Assembly (NCBI RefSeq): GCF_009604405.1
Contig: NZ_WEGK01000016.1
Location: 62,001-126,000 of the forward strand
Length of the DNA: 64,000 bases
Direction: 5' to 3'
Source: Nocardia macrotermitis
GTDB lineage: Bacteria; Actinomycetota; Actinomycetes; Mycobacteriales; Mycobacteriaceae
The notes under the pieces are model-generated. The model did not search any database and had not been told where the DNA came from. It saw only the letters and a list, made by a program, of their open reading frames with translations. Below, one piece after another: positions 1-9,319 of the stretch. Numbering within the stretch: the stretch's first letter is position 1; each line of letters starts with the position of its first letter. The translations under genes were made by a program, and so were the position numbers.

Positions 1-400
1 CCGATACCGCTGTCCGTACCGCACAACATCGCCACGGGCCCGCGTGCCGGAATTACGTTCATTGTCGTGTCCCACCACGGACACCTTCGTGATTCGTATC
101 ACAATACTATTTGAAGTGACATCGTTTCCAATGTTGCTGGGTACTACGCCAGGTCGGGCCCACGACCCCCGCGAACGGCGATTACGCCCCGGAACACGGC
201 TTCGCGACCACCCCGGTGACGCATCACACCCCATCCGGAACGAGCCCATGACCACCGATCGGCGATTGGCCGAACCCGTTCGGAAATGTAGTAATGGATG
301 CCGGGCCGGGGACGACACACATCTCGTTGTGCATCGTGAGCTAGATCTTCCGCGCATCTGCGCGCGTGAGAAGAGTTGAGGACTGAGAGGACGTACGGCT
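1..400. other. Gene-free upstream region
   Basis: No convincing gene is seen in this stretch; the open frames it holds lack ribosome sites and recognisable protein sequence. The last 100 bases presumably carry the promoter of the L,D-transpeptidase gene that starts at 401, but no clear -35/-10 pair could be assigned. Confidence 0.5.
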
Positions 401-1330
401 TTGCGCACCACCACCTGTCGGAAACCCGCGCGGGACAAGGCAACACGAGGCACGCGGATCGGCGTTCTAGCCCTGGCGATCAGCGCCGCCGGAGCGCTCG
501 CCGTGGCACCCGCGGCCGCCTCGCCGCTGTGGCCGGGCGGCCCCGATGTGCCGGGCGCACCCGCCCTGGTCCAGAGCCCGCAGCCCACGCCCGGCGCGGC
601 CCCCATGCAGAACCCGCCGCCGATGCCGCAGGCCAACTTCGCCGCACCCGCCCTGAGCCCCGGCGACGGTGACGTGGTCGGCGTGGCCGAGCCGATCTTC
701 GTCAACTTCAAGGCGCCGGTCACCGATCACGCCGCTGCGGAGAAGGCCATCCGGATCACCTCCTCGACGCCGGTGAAGGGCCACTTCTACTGGTACGGCG
801 ACAAGCAGGTGCGCTGGCGGCCGGAGAACTTCTGGCCCGCGCACGACACCATCACCGTGCAGGCCGCCGGCACCCACGTCGAGTACAAGACCGGCGACGA
901 GGTCATCACCACCGCCGACGACGCCACCCACCAGCTCACCATCACCAAGAACGGCAAGGTCATCAAGACCATGCCGACCTCGATGGGCAAGAAGGGCCAC
1001 GAGACGCCCAACGGCATCTACTACGTGGGCGAGAAGAACCGCAAGATGATCATGGATTCGGCCACCTTCGGCGTGCCGAACACCTCGCCCGAGGGCTACA
1101 AGACCCCGGTCGAGTACGCGACCCGGCTGGCCGGCAACGGCATCTTCCTGCACGCCGCCCCGTGGTCGGTGGCCCAGCAGGGCAACTCCGATGCCAGCCA
1201 CGGCTGCCTGAACGTCAGCACCGACGATGCCAAGTGGTTCTTCGAGAACGCGCAGAAGGGCGATCCGGTCGTGGTGAAGAACTCCACCGGCACCGCCAGC
1301 CACAGCGACGGTATGGGCGACTGGGACTGA
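401..1330 (+). CDS. L,D-transpeptidase (Ig-like domain + YkuD catalytic domain), secreted
   Basis: Peptidoglycan cross-linking enzyme that makes 3-3 peptide bridges outside the membrane. The 309-aa product starts at a TTG with GAGAGG about 12 nt upstream. A basic N-terminus is followed by a hydrophobic segment (about residues 20-42) ending in AAAS, read as a signal peptide without a lipobox. A Pro/Ala-rich linker leads into an Ig-like domain (about 85-170) and a YkuD domain (about 175-300). The catalytic signature SHGCLNVS is intact, with the nucleophile at Cys269 and an upstream FLHAAPW histidine. The length fits mycobacterial Ldt proteins that carry one Ig domain. Which Ldt paralogue it is cannot be decided here. 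Confidence 0.9.
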   Translation: MRTTTCRKPARDKATRGTRIGVLALAISAAGALAVAPAAASPLWPGGPDVPGAPALVQSPQPTPGAAPMQNPPPMPQANFAAPALSPGDGDVVGVAEPIFVNFKAPVTDHAAAEKAIRITSSTPVKGHFYWYGDKQVRWRPENFWPAHDTITVQAAGTHVEYKTGDEVITTADDATHQLTITKNGKVIKTMPTSMGKKGHETPNGIYYVGEKNRKMIMDSATFGVPNTSPEGYKTPVEYATRLAGNGIFLHAAPWSVAQQGNSDASHGCLNVSTDDAKWFFENAQKGDPVVVKNSTGTASHSDGMGDWD

Positions 1331-1348
1331 AGTAGGTAGTCACGCAGC

Positions 1349-1376
1349 GTGGCCCCGGGCATTCGTCCGGGGCCAC
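1349..1376 (+). terminator. Hairpin after the L,D-transpeptidase gene
   Basis: A perfect 10-bp stem (GTGGCCCCGG / CCGGGGCCAC) with an 8-nt loop starts 18 nt after the stop codon. The T tract behind it is weak (TGTTGT), so it is a likely but not classical intrinsic terminator. Confidence 0.55.
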
Positions 1377-1497
1377 TGTTGTCGGTGGCACCGCGCGCCG
1401 CCGATCCGCGAAAACCCTTGACGCGTCACGGTAGAACCCCCTGATGTTCACCGCGATTTGCCGTCGACGTGGGGTGGGCGCGTTTACGATTCGGCGC

Positions 1498-2520
1498 ATG
1501 TCCGTTTTGCCACAGGGGGAGGCCACCGCCGAGCCGGTTCGGGGAGTCGGCGGGATAGGTCGAATGCTCGCACGTCGTCGCGGGGGCGAGGTGCGGGCCC
1601 GGCCGGAACGCGTGCTGCCGCGGGCCCGGGGGCGGGGATTGCGGGGGCGGCCGTGGAGCGACTACGCGTTGTTCCTGGTCCTGGTGGTGCCGAACCTGGT
1701 GCTGCTGGGCGTGTTCGTCTACCGGCCGCTGATCGATGACATCCGGTTGTCGTTCACCGACTGGAATCTGGCCGATCCGCTCGCGCACTACATCGGGTTC
1801 GCGAACTACCGGGAATGGTGGGGGCGCGGCGATTCCTGGCAGATCGTGGGCAACACGGTGATCTTCACCGTCGCCGCGGTCGCCGGAAGTATGCTGCTGG
1901 GCCTGGCGCTGGCGCTGCTGCTGGATCGGAAGCTGTTCGGGCGCAACGTGGTCCGCTCGGTGATCTTCGCGCCGTTCGTGATCTCCGGGGCGGCGATCGG
2001 GGTGGCGTTCCAGTTCATCTTCGACCCCAGCTTCGGCCTGATCCAGGACCTCCTGCACCGGCTCGGCGTCACGAATGTGCCGGACTTCTACCAGAATTCG
2101 CACTGGGCGCTGTTCATGGTGACGGTGACCTACATCTGGAAGAACCTCGGCTACAGCTTCGTCATCTACCTGGCCGCCCTACAGGGCGCCCGGCCGGATC
2201 TGATGGAGGCCGCCCGCATCGACGGCGCGGGCGCGTGGACGCGATTCCGCCGAATCCTGTTGCCGCAGTTGCGTCCGACGACGTTCTTCCTGTCCATCAC
2301 GGTGATGCTGAACTCGTTGCAGGTCTTCGACATCATCAACGTGATGACGCGCGGCGGCCCGCTGGGCACCGGCACCACGACCATGGTCTACCAGGTCTAT
2401 CTGGAATCCTTCCGCAACTTCCGGGCCGGGTACGGCGCGACGGTCGCCACCATCATGTTCGTGGTGTTGCTGATCATCACGCTGGTGCAGGTCCGGGTCA
2501 TGGATCGGGGAGAGCAGTGA
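1498..2520 (+). CDS. Sugar ABC transporter permease (MalF/UgpA-like)
   Basis: Inner-membrane subunit of a CUT1-type carbohydrate importer. From the ATG at 1498 it is 340 aa; an ATG at 1444 would add 18 residues with no sign of conservation. After an Arg-rich cytoplasmic start come six predicted membrane spans, the first around residues 50-72. The permease EAA loop (EAARIDGAGAW...LP, about residues 237-258) is the surface that docks the ATPase. Its stop overlaps the start of the second permease, so the two are translationally coupled. The substrate cannot be read from the sequence. Confidence 0.88.
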   Translation: MSVLPQGEATAEPVRGVGGIGRMLARRRGGEVRARPERVLPRARGRGLRGRPWSDYALFLVLVVPNLVLLGVFVYRPLIDDIRLSFTDWNLADPLAHYIGFANYREWWGRGDSWQIVGNTVIFTVAAVAGSMLLGLALALLLDRKLFGRNVVRSVIFAPFVISGAAIGVAFQFIFDPSFGLIQDLLHRLGVTNVPDFYQNSHWALFMVTVTYIWKNLGYSFVIYLAALQGARPDLMEAARIDGAGAWTRFRRILLPQLRPTTFFLSITVMLNSLQVFDIINVMTRGGPLGTGTTTMVYQVYLESFRNFRAGYGATVATIMFVVLLIITLVQVRVMDRGEQ

Positions 2521-3365
2521 ACGCCACCTACCAGCGCCGCAAACTCGCGGCCACGCTGCTGGGGTACGCCGCGATGGTGTGTGTGCTGATCATCGTGGGC
2601 GTCCCGCTGTTCTGGATCGTGATCACCTCCTTCAAGGCGCGCCCGGACATCTACACCGCGCCCGCGGTGTACTGGCCGCACAGCTGGCATCCGGAGAACT
2701 ACCGCGAGGCGACCACGACGCTGCCGTTCTGGCAGTTCCTGCGCAACTCGCTGATCGTCACCGCGATCGTCTCGGCGGTGAAGTTCGTGCTCGGCATCAT
2801 CAGCGCGTACGGGCTGGTGTTCCTGCGGTTCCCGGGCAAGAACCTGGTGTTCCTGGTGATCATCGCGGCGCTGATGGTGCCGAACCAGATCACCGTGATC
2901 TCCAACTACGCCATCGTCGCGCAGCTCGGCTGGCGAAATACGTTCCTGGGCATCATCGTTCCGCTGTGCGGCGTCGCCTTCGGAACGTTCCTGATGCGCA
3001 ACCACTTCCTGTCGCTGCCCGCCGAGGTGATCGAGGCCGCGCGGATGGACGGCGCGGGCTGGTGGTCGCTGCTGACCCGGGTGGTGCTGCCGATGTCGGG
3101 GCCGACCATGGTCGCGTTCGCGGTGGTCACGCTGGTCAACGAGTGGAACGAATACCTGTGGCCGTTCCTGATGGCCGACGATTCGCGGGTGGCGACGCTG
3201 CCGGTCGGGCTGACCCTGTTGCAGAACACCGAGAATCCCAGCGTCACCAACTGGGGTCCGGTGATGGCCGGAACACTGCTGACGATGGTGCCGATCCTGC
3301 TGGTCTTCCTGGTCCTGCAACGGCACATGATCAAGGGTCTGACCTCCGGTGCCATCAAAGGCTGA
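2517..3365 (+). CDS. Sugar ABC transporter permease (MalG/UgpE-like)
   Basis: Second membrane subunit of the same importer, 282 aa. The start is a GTG whose last two bases overlap the stop of the previous gene (GTGA overlap). Six membrane spans are expected; the EAA loop (EAARMDGAGWWSLL...LP) lies near residues 173-193 and a WNEY motif follows, both typical of MalG-type proteins. The gene is followed after about 34 nt by the binding-protein gene. No ATPase gene lies in the cluster, so the transporter probably uses an ATPase encoded elsewhere, as MsiK does for several actinobacterial sugar importers (known for the family, inferred here). Confidence 0.88.
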   Translation: MNATYQRRKLAATLLGYAAMVCVLIIVGVPLFWIVITSFKARPDIYTAPAVYWPHSWHPENYREATTTLPFWQFLRNSLIVTAIVSAVKFVLGIISAYGLVFLRFPGKNLVFLVIIAALMVPNQITVISNYAIVAQLGWRNTFLGIIVPLCGVAFGTFLMRNHFLSLPAEVIEAARMDGAGWWSLLTRVVLPMSGPTMVAFAVVTLVNEWNEYLWPFLMADDSRVATLPVGLTLLQNTENPSVTNWGPVMAGTLLTMVPILLVFLVLQRHMIKGLTSGAIKG

Positions 3366-3399
3366 GCCCGGCAACCAGTTCGGGGAGAAGGAGAGTTTC

Positions 3400-4740
3400 G
3401 TGTCCGATGCCGGTGGGCGTAACGCCGCGCGAAATGTGTTGTCCCGGCGTGGATTCCTGGGACTGTCGGTGGCCGCGGCGGGAGTCGGGGCCGCGGCGTG
3501 TGCCGGGATGGGCGGCGGCGGGGTGCAGGGGGGCGATCCGAACAACATCACGTTCTGGTCGAATCACCCGGGCCAGTCCAAGCACAAGGAACAGGCACTG
3601 ATCGCCGCCTTCGAGCAGGCCCATCCCGGTCTGCGCGTCACGCTGGTGGACGCCGGCAAGGACTACCAGGAGGTGTCGACGAAGTTCAACGCGGCACTGA
3701 TCGGCGGTCAACTGCCCGATATCGTGGTGCTCTCGGACGTGTGGTGGTTCAACTTCGCGATCAACAAGGCGATCACGCCGCTGGACCAGTACTTCGGCGC
3801 TGCCGGTGTGCGACTGGACGATTACGTGGACACCTTCGTCAGCGACTACAAGTTCCAGGACAAGCACTACGCGCTGCCGTATGCCCGCTCGACGCAGATC
3901 TTCTGCTACAACCAGGACATCTGGGCCGAAGCCGGTCTGCCGCAACGGGGTCCGCAGTCGTGGCAGGAATTCGACGAGTGGGGCCCGAAGATCCAGAGCA
4001 TCATGGGCCCGAACAAGTGGGCGCACGGGTGGTACAACGCGACCAACAACCTGGCCTGGACGTTCGAGGGGCCGACCTGGACCTTCGGCGGCGCGTACTC
4101 CGACGGCTGGACGTTGAAGTTCACCGATCCGGGCACGATCGCGGCGGGAAACGCGTTGCGCGAGATGATCAATGTGAAGAAGTACGCCAGCATCCGCCCG
4201 CAGGCCGCCACCGATTTCGGCACCGGGGTCATCGCCTCGGCGATCACCTCGACCGGCGATCTGTCCGGTATCAACGCCAATGCCAAGGGCAAACTGTCCT
4301 TCGCGACGGACTTCCTCCCGCATCCCAACGGGCCGGGCTGCACCACCGGCGGCGCGGGACTTGCCATTCCGCAGCGCATTTCCGATGAGCGAAAGGTGAA
4401 CGCGCTCAAGTTCATCGAGTTCATCACCGATCCCGCCAACACGGCTTCGTTCGCGCAGTCCACCGGATATATCCCGGTGCGCAAATCCGCACAGCAGGAT
4501 CCGTCCGAGATGGCCTTCCTGGCGCAGAATCCGAATTTCCAGACCGCGCTGAATCAGTTGCCGCTGACCAAATCCCAGGATTATGGACGGGTATTCCTGC
4601 CCGGCGCGGATCAGATCATCGGTACCGGGCTCGAGCAGATCGGGTTGCAGAATCAGGATGTGCACACGGCGATGTCGAGTGTGGAGAATCAGTTGAAGGG
4701 AATCTACACCCGGCAGATCGCGCCGAAACTGCCGAAATAG
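3400..4740 (+). CDS. Extracellular sugar-binding lipoprotein of the ABC importer
   Basis: Solute-binding component (family 1, MalE/UgpB-like), 446 aa from a GTG preceded by GGGGAGAAGGAGAG. The N-terminus has a twin-arginine motif (SRRGFLG, residues 15-21), a hydrophobic stretch and a lipobox ending at Cys34 (AAAC), so it is predicted to be exported folded by Tat and lipid-anchored. The mature part has the features of the family: the opening ITFWSNHPG strand, a hinge region and aromatic-rich ligand surface. It closes the permease operon. The ligand is unknown; glycerol-3-phosphate, disaccharides or oligosaccharides are all possible. Confidence 0.88.
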   Translation: MSDAGGRNAARNVLSRRGFLGLSVAAAGVGAAACAGMGGGGVQGGDPNNITFWSNHPGQSKHKEQALIAAFEQAHPGLRVTLVDAGKDYQEVSTKFNAALIGGQLPDIVVLSDVWWFNFAINKAITPLDQYFGAAGVRLDDYVDTFVSDYKFQDKHYALPYARSTQIFCYNQDIWAEAGLPQRGPQSWQEFDEWGPKIQSIMGPNKWAHGWYNATNNLAWTFEGPTWTFGGAYSDGWTLKFTDPGTIAAGNALREMINVKKYASIRPQAATDFGTGVIASAITSTGDLSGINANAKGKLSFATDFLPHPNGPGCTTGGAGLAIPQRISDERKVNALKFIEFITDPANTASFAQSTGYIPVRKSAQQDPSEMAFLAQNPNFQTALNQLPLTKSQDYGRVFLPGADQIIGTGLEQIGLQNQDVHTAMSSVENQLKGIYTRQIAPKLPK

Positions 4741-4782
4741 CCGGCGGTTTCGGCCCTCGCGGCACTTCCCCCGCAACCGGAA

Positions 4783-6801
4783 TTACCAGATACGTACGCG
4801 CTCTTCGGGTTCCAGATACAACGCATCGCCCGGCCGCACCTCGAACGCCTCGTAGAAGGCATCGATATTGCGCACCACGGCATTGCAGCGGAATTCGTTG
4901 GGCGAGTGCGGATCCGCGGTCAGGCGGCGGATCGCCTCCTCGGGACGTACCTTCGCGCAACGCATCCGGGCCCAGCCCATGAAAAACCGCTGCGCGCCGG
5001 TGAATCCGTCCAGGATCGGCGATTCGCCGTCGCCGAGCGAGATCCGGTACGCCGTCATGGCGATCGACAGTCCGCCGAGGTCGCCGATGTTCTCGCCGAT
5101 GGTGAATTCGCCGTTGACGGTGTATTCGTCGGGCAGCTCGCGCGGGGACAGCACGGCGTACTGATCGATCAGAGCCCTTGTCCGCCGGTGGAATTCGGCG
5201 CGATCGGTGGCGGTCCACCAGTCGACCATGGTGCCGTCGCCGTCGTGGGTGCTGCCCTGATCGTCGAAGGCGTGGCCGATCTCGTGGCCGATCACCGCGC
5301 CGATCGCACCGTAGTTGGCCGCGTCGTCGGCGGACGGATCGAAGTAGGGCGGACGCAGATAGCCCGCCGGGAAGGTGATCGCGTTCATGCCGCGGTGGTA
5401 GAAGGCGTTGACCGTCTGCGCGGGAGTCAGCCATTCGGCGCGGTCGACCGGGCTCTCGAGGCGGCGCAGCTGGTGGTCGTGCGCGGCGGCGTGGCCGCGA
5501 CGGTAGTTGCCGACCAGGTCGTTCGGGTCGATGTGCACGTCGGAGTAGTCGAGCCAGTGGTCCGGGTAGCCGATCTTGGCGACGATCTTCTCCAGTTTCG
5601 CCGTCGCCGCGATCTTGGTCTCCGGACCCATCCACGGCAGGTCCGCGATGCTGCGGCGGTAGGCTTCGCGCAGGTGGGACACCATTTCGGTGAGCTTCGC
5701 GCGGGCCTGCGGCGGGAAATGTTCGGCGATGAAGATCTTGCCGACCGCGTCGGGCAGCAGGTCCTGGACCAGCGCCACACCGCGCTTCCAACGCTCCCGG
5801 ATCTGCCTGGCGCCGGTCAGGGTGCGGCCGTAGAACTCGAAGTGCTGCTGGGCCACGTCATCGGTGAGATACGGTGCGCGCCTGCGGATCACCTGCCAGG
5901 CGGTCCATACCTGCCAGTCGGCGAGAGGCGCGTCGGCCCACAGGCGCGCGAAGGTGGTCAGGTAGTCCGGCTGTCGCACCACGACTTCGGCATGCACTTC
6001 GGGTCCCGGGCGGCCGACGCCCGCGGTGAGTGCGGAAGTCCATGCCGCCCAATCGAATTCCGGGGCGGACTCGGTGAGTTCGGCGAATGTGCGCAGATTG
6101 TAGGAGGATTCGACGTCGCGACGGCGGACCACGTCCCAATGTCCAGCGGCCAGTGCGTGTTCGAGTTCGAAGACGCGTTTGCCGATGCCGTCCAGGTCGC
6201 CGGTGAGCGATGCGCGCAGGGCGGGATCGGCGGCGATCAGGGCGAACATCGCGTCGACGTGTTCGATGTAGGCCGCGCGGATCTCCGCGAATCCGGCTGT
6301 GCGGTAATAGGATTCGTCGGGCAGCCCGAGGCCGGACTGGGTCAGCTGGACCAGGTTCCGGCGCGCGTCGTGACTGTCGCTGCTCACATAGCTCTCGACC
6401 GCACCGCTCACCCCGGTGCGCTGCAACCGGCCCAGCAGCGCGGCCAACGCGGATCGGTCGGTGACGGCGGCGATGTCGGCGAGTTCCCCCGCGATCGGCG
6501 TCAGCCCGGCCTCGGCCACCGCGTCCAGATCCATGAAGCTCGAGTACAACTCGGCGATCCGGCGGATCTCCTCGCCCGCCGCGGCCGGTGCGGTGACCGC
6601 GGCCATGATGATCGCCTGCACATCCATTTCGGCCTGATCGCGCAGGTCCGACACCGAACCCGCGTGCACGCGGTCCGCCGGGATCTCGCAGGTGCGCAGC
6701 CACGCACCGTTCACATAGCCGTACAGATCGTCCTGCGGCCGCACGTCCGCGTCGATACGGGAGAGATCGATACCTGACACAGTTTCCGGCACAGCAGTCA
6801 C
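4783..6801 (-). CDS. M13 family zinc metallopeptidase (PepO/neprilysin-like), copy 1
   Basis: Zinc endopeptidase of the neprilysin family that cuts oligopeptides. The chosen GTG start at 6801 gives 672 aa, the usual size; longer readings run into repeat DNA. The N-terminal M13 domain begins with VRPQDDLYGYVNGAW. The catalytic motif is HEIGH (residues 506-510) followed by the downstream GENIGDLGG that supplies the third zinc ligand. The C-terminus ends RVRIW, near the CxVW end of the family. No signal peptide is evident, so it is probably cytoplasmic. A second, similar copy lies just upstream, an obvious tandem duplication that has diverged. Confidence 0.9.
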   Translation of the reverse strand: MTAVPETVSGIDLSRIDADVRPQDDLYGYVNGAWLRTCEIPADRVHAGSVSDLRDQAEMDVQAIIMAAVTAPAAAGEEIRRIAELYSSFMDLDAVAEAGLTPIAGELADIAAVTDRSALAALLGRLQRTGVSGAVESYVSSDSHDARRNLVQLTQSGLGLPDESYYRTAGFAEIRAAYIEHVDAMFALIAADPALRASLTGDLDGIGKRVFELEHALAAGHWDVVRRRDVESSYNLRTFAELTESAPEFDWAAWTSALTAGVGRPGPEVHAEVVVRQPDYLTTFARLWADAPLADWQVWTAWQVIRRRAPYLTDDVAQQHFEFYGRTLTGARQIRERWKRGVALVQDLLPDAVGKIFIAEHFPPQARAKLTEMVSHLREAYRRSIADLPWMGPETKIAATAKLEKIVAKIGYPDHWLDYSDVHIDPNDLVGNYRRGHAAAHDHQLRRLESPVDRAEWLTPAQTVNAFYHRGMNAITFPAGYLRPPYFDPSADDAANYGAIGAVIGHEIGHAFDDQGSTHDGDGTMVDWWTATDRAEFHRRTRALIDQYAVLSPRELPDEYTVNGEFTIGENIGDLGGLSIAMTAYRISLGDGESPILDGFTGAQRFFMGWARMRCAKVRPEEAIRRLTADPHSPNEFRCNAVVRNIDAFYEAFEVRPGDALYLEPEERVRIW

Positions 6802-6883
6802 CTCAACCAGTATGCCGTGATCATGCCCCCGACTCGGGCGAATCGGACCGCCTGCCCCGAATTCACCGTGCGGCAACCCGCTC

Positions 6884-7000
6884 GGCTCGATCGGACCGCC
6901 GACGCCCGGCCCACATCCGATTCCACCGATCCGGCTCGATCGCACCACCGACGCCCGGCCCACATTCAATTCCACCGATCCGACTCGATCGCACCGAATC
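6884..7000. repeat. 49-bp tandem repeat, about 2.4 copies
   Basis: Units begin at 6884, 6933 and 6982, each opening with G(G/A)CTCGATCG(G/C)ACC and running through CCCGGCCCACAT to TTCCACCGATCC. The first two copies differ at a few positions only, and the third is cut short. The array lies immediately upstream of the copy-1 M13 peptidase gene. Confidence 0.8.
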
Positions 7001-7174
7001 CCAGCCGACCCGAGTCCGGCGGACATCGCCGAACCCGAGCCGACTTCGATCGAGTCGAATGCGACTGATGCTGCCGAGACCGGCCGCGTTCGACCGGACC
7101 GACCCATGTCGAACGCATCTCGGCCGACCGCAACGGGATCGAGCCGCCGCTCTCCGGATCATCGACACGTGACA

Positions 7175-7242
7175 ACGCCGTTGCAGCGGAATTCGGCGGG
7201 GGAGTGTGGGTCGACGGCGAGGCGGCGGATGGCCTCCTCGTC
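7175..7242. repeat. 68-bp remnant duplicate of the M13 peptidase 3' coding region
   Basis: This block matches 7358-7425, inside the second M13 gene, at 66 of 68 positions by eye and in the same orientation. In the gene this stretch encodes a segment around AIRRLAVDPHSPAEFRCN. The copy is 183 bp away and is not part of an open peptidase gene, so it is a scar of a duplication or of a third, lost gene copy. Confidence 0.8.
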
Positions 7243-7263
7243 TTCCGGACAGCGGCGCGCGAA

Positions 7264-9246
7264 TCACCAAATGCGAACGCGCTCAGTGGGTTCCAGGTAG
7301 AGGGCATCGCCGGGTTTCAGATCGAACGCCTCGTGGAAGACGTCCAGATTCCGGACCACGCCGTTGCAGCGGAACTCGGCGGGGGAGTGCGGGTCGACGG
7401 CGAGGCGGCGGATGGCCTCCTCGTCGCGGGCCTTGGTCCGCCAGACCTGCGCCCAGCCGAAAAACACCCGTTGCAGACCGGTGAGTCCGTCGATGACGGG
7501 GGCCTGGGCCGCGCCGAGCGCGATGCGGTAGGCCACCAGGGCGATCGACAGGCCGCCCAGATCACCGATATTCTCGCCGATCGTGAATTCACCGTTGACC
7601 TTGTGGTTCTCGGCCAGCCCCTTGGGGGTGAACTCGTTGTACTGGTCGATCAGGGCGCGGGTGCGCTTACCGAATTCGGTGCGGTCAGCATCGGTCCACC
7701 AGTCGACCATATTGCCGTCGCCGTCGAACTTGCTGCCCTGATCGTCGAAGCCGTGACCGATCTCGTGGCCGATCACCGCGCCGATACCGCCGTAGTTGGC
7801 CGCGTCGTCGGCGTTCATGTCGAAGAACGGCGGTTGCAGGATGGCCGCGGGGAAGACGATCTCGTTCATGCCCGGGTTGTAGTAGGCGTTGACCGTCTGC
7901 GGGGTCATGAACCATTCGTCGCGATCCACCGGACCGCCGAGTTTGGCCAGGTCACGGTCGTGATCGGCGGCGTAGCCGCGACGGTAGTTGCCGACCAGGT
8001 CGGCCGGGTCGACGACGACGGCGGAGTAGTCCCGCCAACGGTCCGGGTAGCCGATCTTCGGGGTGAACTTGTCCAGTTTCGCCAGGGCGGCCTGCCGGGT
8101 GTCGGGGCTCATCCACTCCAGGTCGGTGATGTTGCGCCGGTACGCCTCCTGCAAGTTCTGCACCAGCACCTGCATCCGGGCCTTGGCCTCGGGCGGGAAG
8201 TGCTGTGCCACATACAGTTTGCCGACCACCTCGCCCAGGACGTCCTCGACCAGCGAGACGCCGCGCTTCCAGCGTTCCCGGTTCTCCTCGGTGCCGGTCA
8301 GCGTGCGGCCATTGAAATCGAACGACTCCTCGACGATCGCCGCGGTGAGATACGCCGCGCGCCCGCGCAATACCCGCCAGCTCGCCCACGCCTGCCAGTC
8401 GGCCAGCGACTCCGAGGCCCACAGCCCGGCGAAGGTGCGCACGTAGTCGGGCTGGCGCACGACGACCTCGGCGAACAGCTCCGGACCCGACGCCTCGACC
8501 CCCTCGGCGAGCGCGGATGTCCAAGCCGCCCAGTCGAATTCCGGATGCTCGGCGGTCAGTTCGGCGAAAGTGGTGAGGTTGTAACTCAATTCGGCGTCGC
8601 GGCGACGGACCACGTCCCAATGTCCCACAGCCAGTTTGCTTTCCAGGTCGAACACGCGCTGCGCGTCGAAATCCAGTCCGGCCAGGGCGAACATCCGGCC
8701 GATGTGCTCGACGTACTTGGTGCGGATCTCGGCGTAATCCTCGCCGCGGTAGTACGACTCGTCGGGCAGCCCGATCCCGGACTGGCTGGCGTGCACCAGA
8801 TAACGCTGCGAATTCTTGTCGTCGGTGTCGACGTAGAACCCCAGCGCACCGCCCACCCCGACGCGCTGCAACCGGCCCAGCAGGGCGGCGAACGCGCCGC
8901 GATCGGTGACCGCGGCCACCTCGGCCAGTTCGGCGGCGATCGGCGTCAGCCCCGCCGCCTCGACCGCGGCCTCGTCCATGAAACTGGTGTAGAGGTCGCC
9001 GATCTTGCGCTCGTCGCTGCCGGATTCGGCCGCCGAGGCCGCCGCGGTCTGGATGATCTTCCGCACATCCCGCTCGGCCTGGTCGTAGAGGGTACGGAAG
9101 GCGCCGTCGACCGCGCGGTCCGCCGGAATCTCGTACGTCTCCAGCCATTGCCCGTTGACATGCGTGAACAGGTCGTCCTGCACCCGCACGGCGGCGTCGC
9201 GGTAGGTCAGATCCAGGCCGGAGGAACTCGTCAGATCAGCAGTCAC
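7264..9246 (-). CDS. M13 family zinc metallopeptidase (PepO/neprilysin-like), copy 2
   Basis: Paralogue of the neighbouring peptidase, 660 aa from a GTG at 9246. It opens with VRVQDDLFTHVNGQW, has HEIGH at residues 494-498, the GENIGDLGG zinc-ligand motif and ends RVRIW, so all catalytic elements are present. No signal peptide or membrane span is seen; unlike animal neprilysins it is predicted to be soluble and intracellular. The 462-bp gap to copy 1 makes co-transcription possible but unproven. Both copies being intact argues that each is under selection, perhaps for different peptides. Confidence 0.9.
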   Translation of the reverse strand: MTADLTSSSGLDLTYRDAAVRVQDDLFTHVNGQWLETYEIPADRAVDGAFRTLYDQAERDVRKIIQTAAASAAESGSDERKIGDLYTSFMDEAAVEAAGLTPIAAELAEVAAVTDRGAFAALLGRLQRVGVGGALGFYVDTDDKNSQRYLVHASQSGIGLPDESYYRGEDYAEIRTKYVEHIGRMFALAGLDFDAQRVFDLESKLAVGHWDVVRRRDAELSYNLTTFAELTAEHPEFDWAAWTSALAEGVEASGPELFAEVVVRQPDYVRTFAGLWASESLADWQAWASWRVLRGRAAYLTAAIVEESFDFNGRTLTGTEENRERWKRGVSLVEDVLGEVVGKLYVAQHFPPEAKARMQVLVQNLQEAYRRNITDLEWMSPDTRQAALAKLDKFTPKIGYPDRWRDYSAVVVDPADLVGNYRRGYAADHDRDLAKLGGPVDRDEWFMTPQTVNAYYNPGMNEIVFPAAILQPPFFDMNADDAANYGGIGAVIGHEIGHGFDDQGSKFDGDGNMVDWWTDADRTEFGKRTRALIDQYNEFTPKGLAENHKVNGEFTIGENIGDLGGLSIALVAYRIALGAAQAPVIDGLTGLQRVFFGWAQVWRTKARDEEAIRRLAVDPHSPAEFRCNGVVRNLDVFHEAFDLKPGDALYLEPTERVRIW

Positions 9247-9319
9247 GCAGTCCAGTATGCCGATGCGTGGCGAGCGTCGCCGGGATGTTCGCTCCGGGCG
9301 AGGAGTACCGGCCGATGCT

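Larger units (their letters stand above)
6802..7263. other. Intergenic region between the two M13 peptidase genes
   Basis: No gene is seen in these 462 bases. The region holds a 49-bp tandem repeat (6884-7000) and a 68-bp near-identical copy of part of the neighbouring peptidase gene (7175-7242); both are listed separately. Any promoter of copy 1 must lie in the repeat-rich part. Confidence 0.7.
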
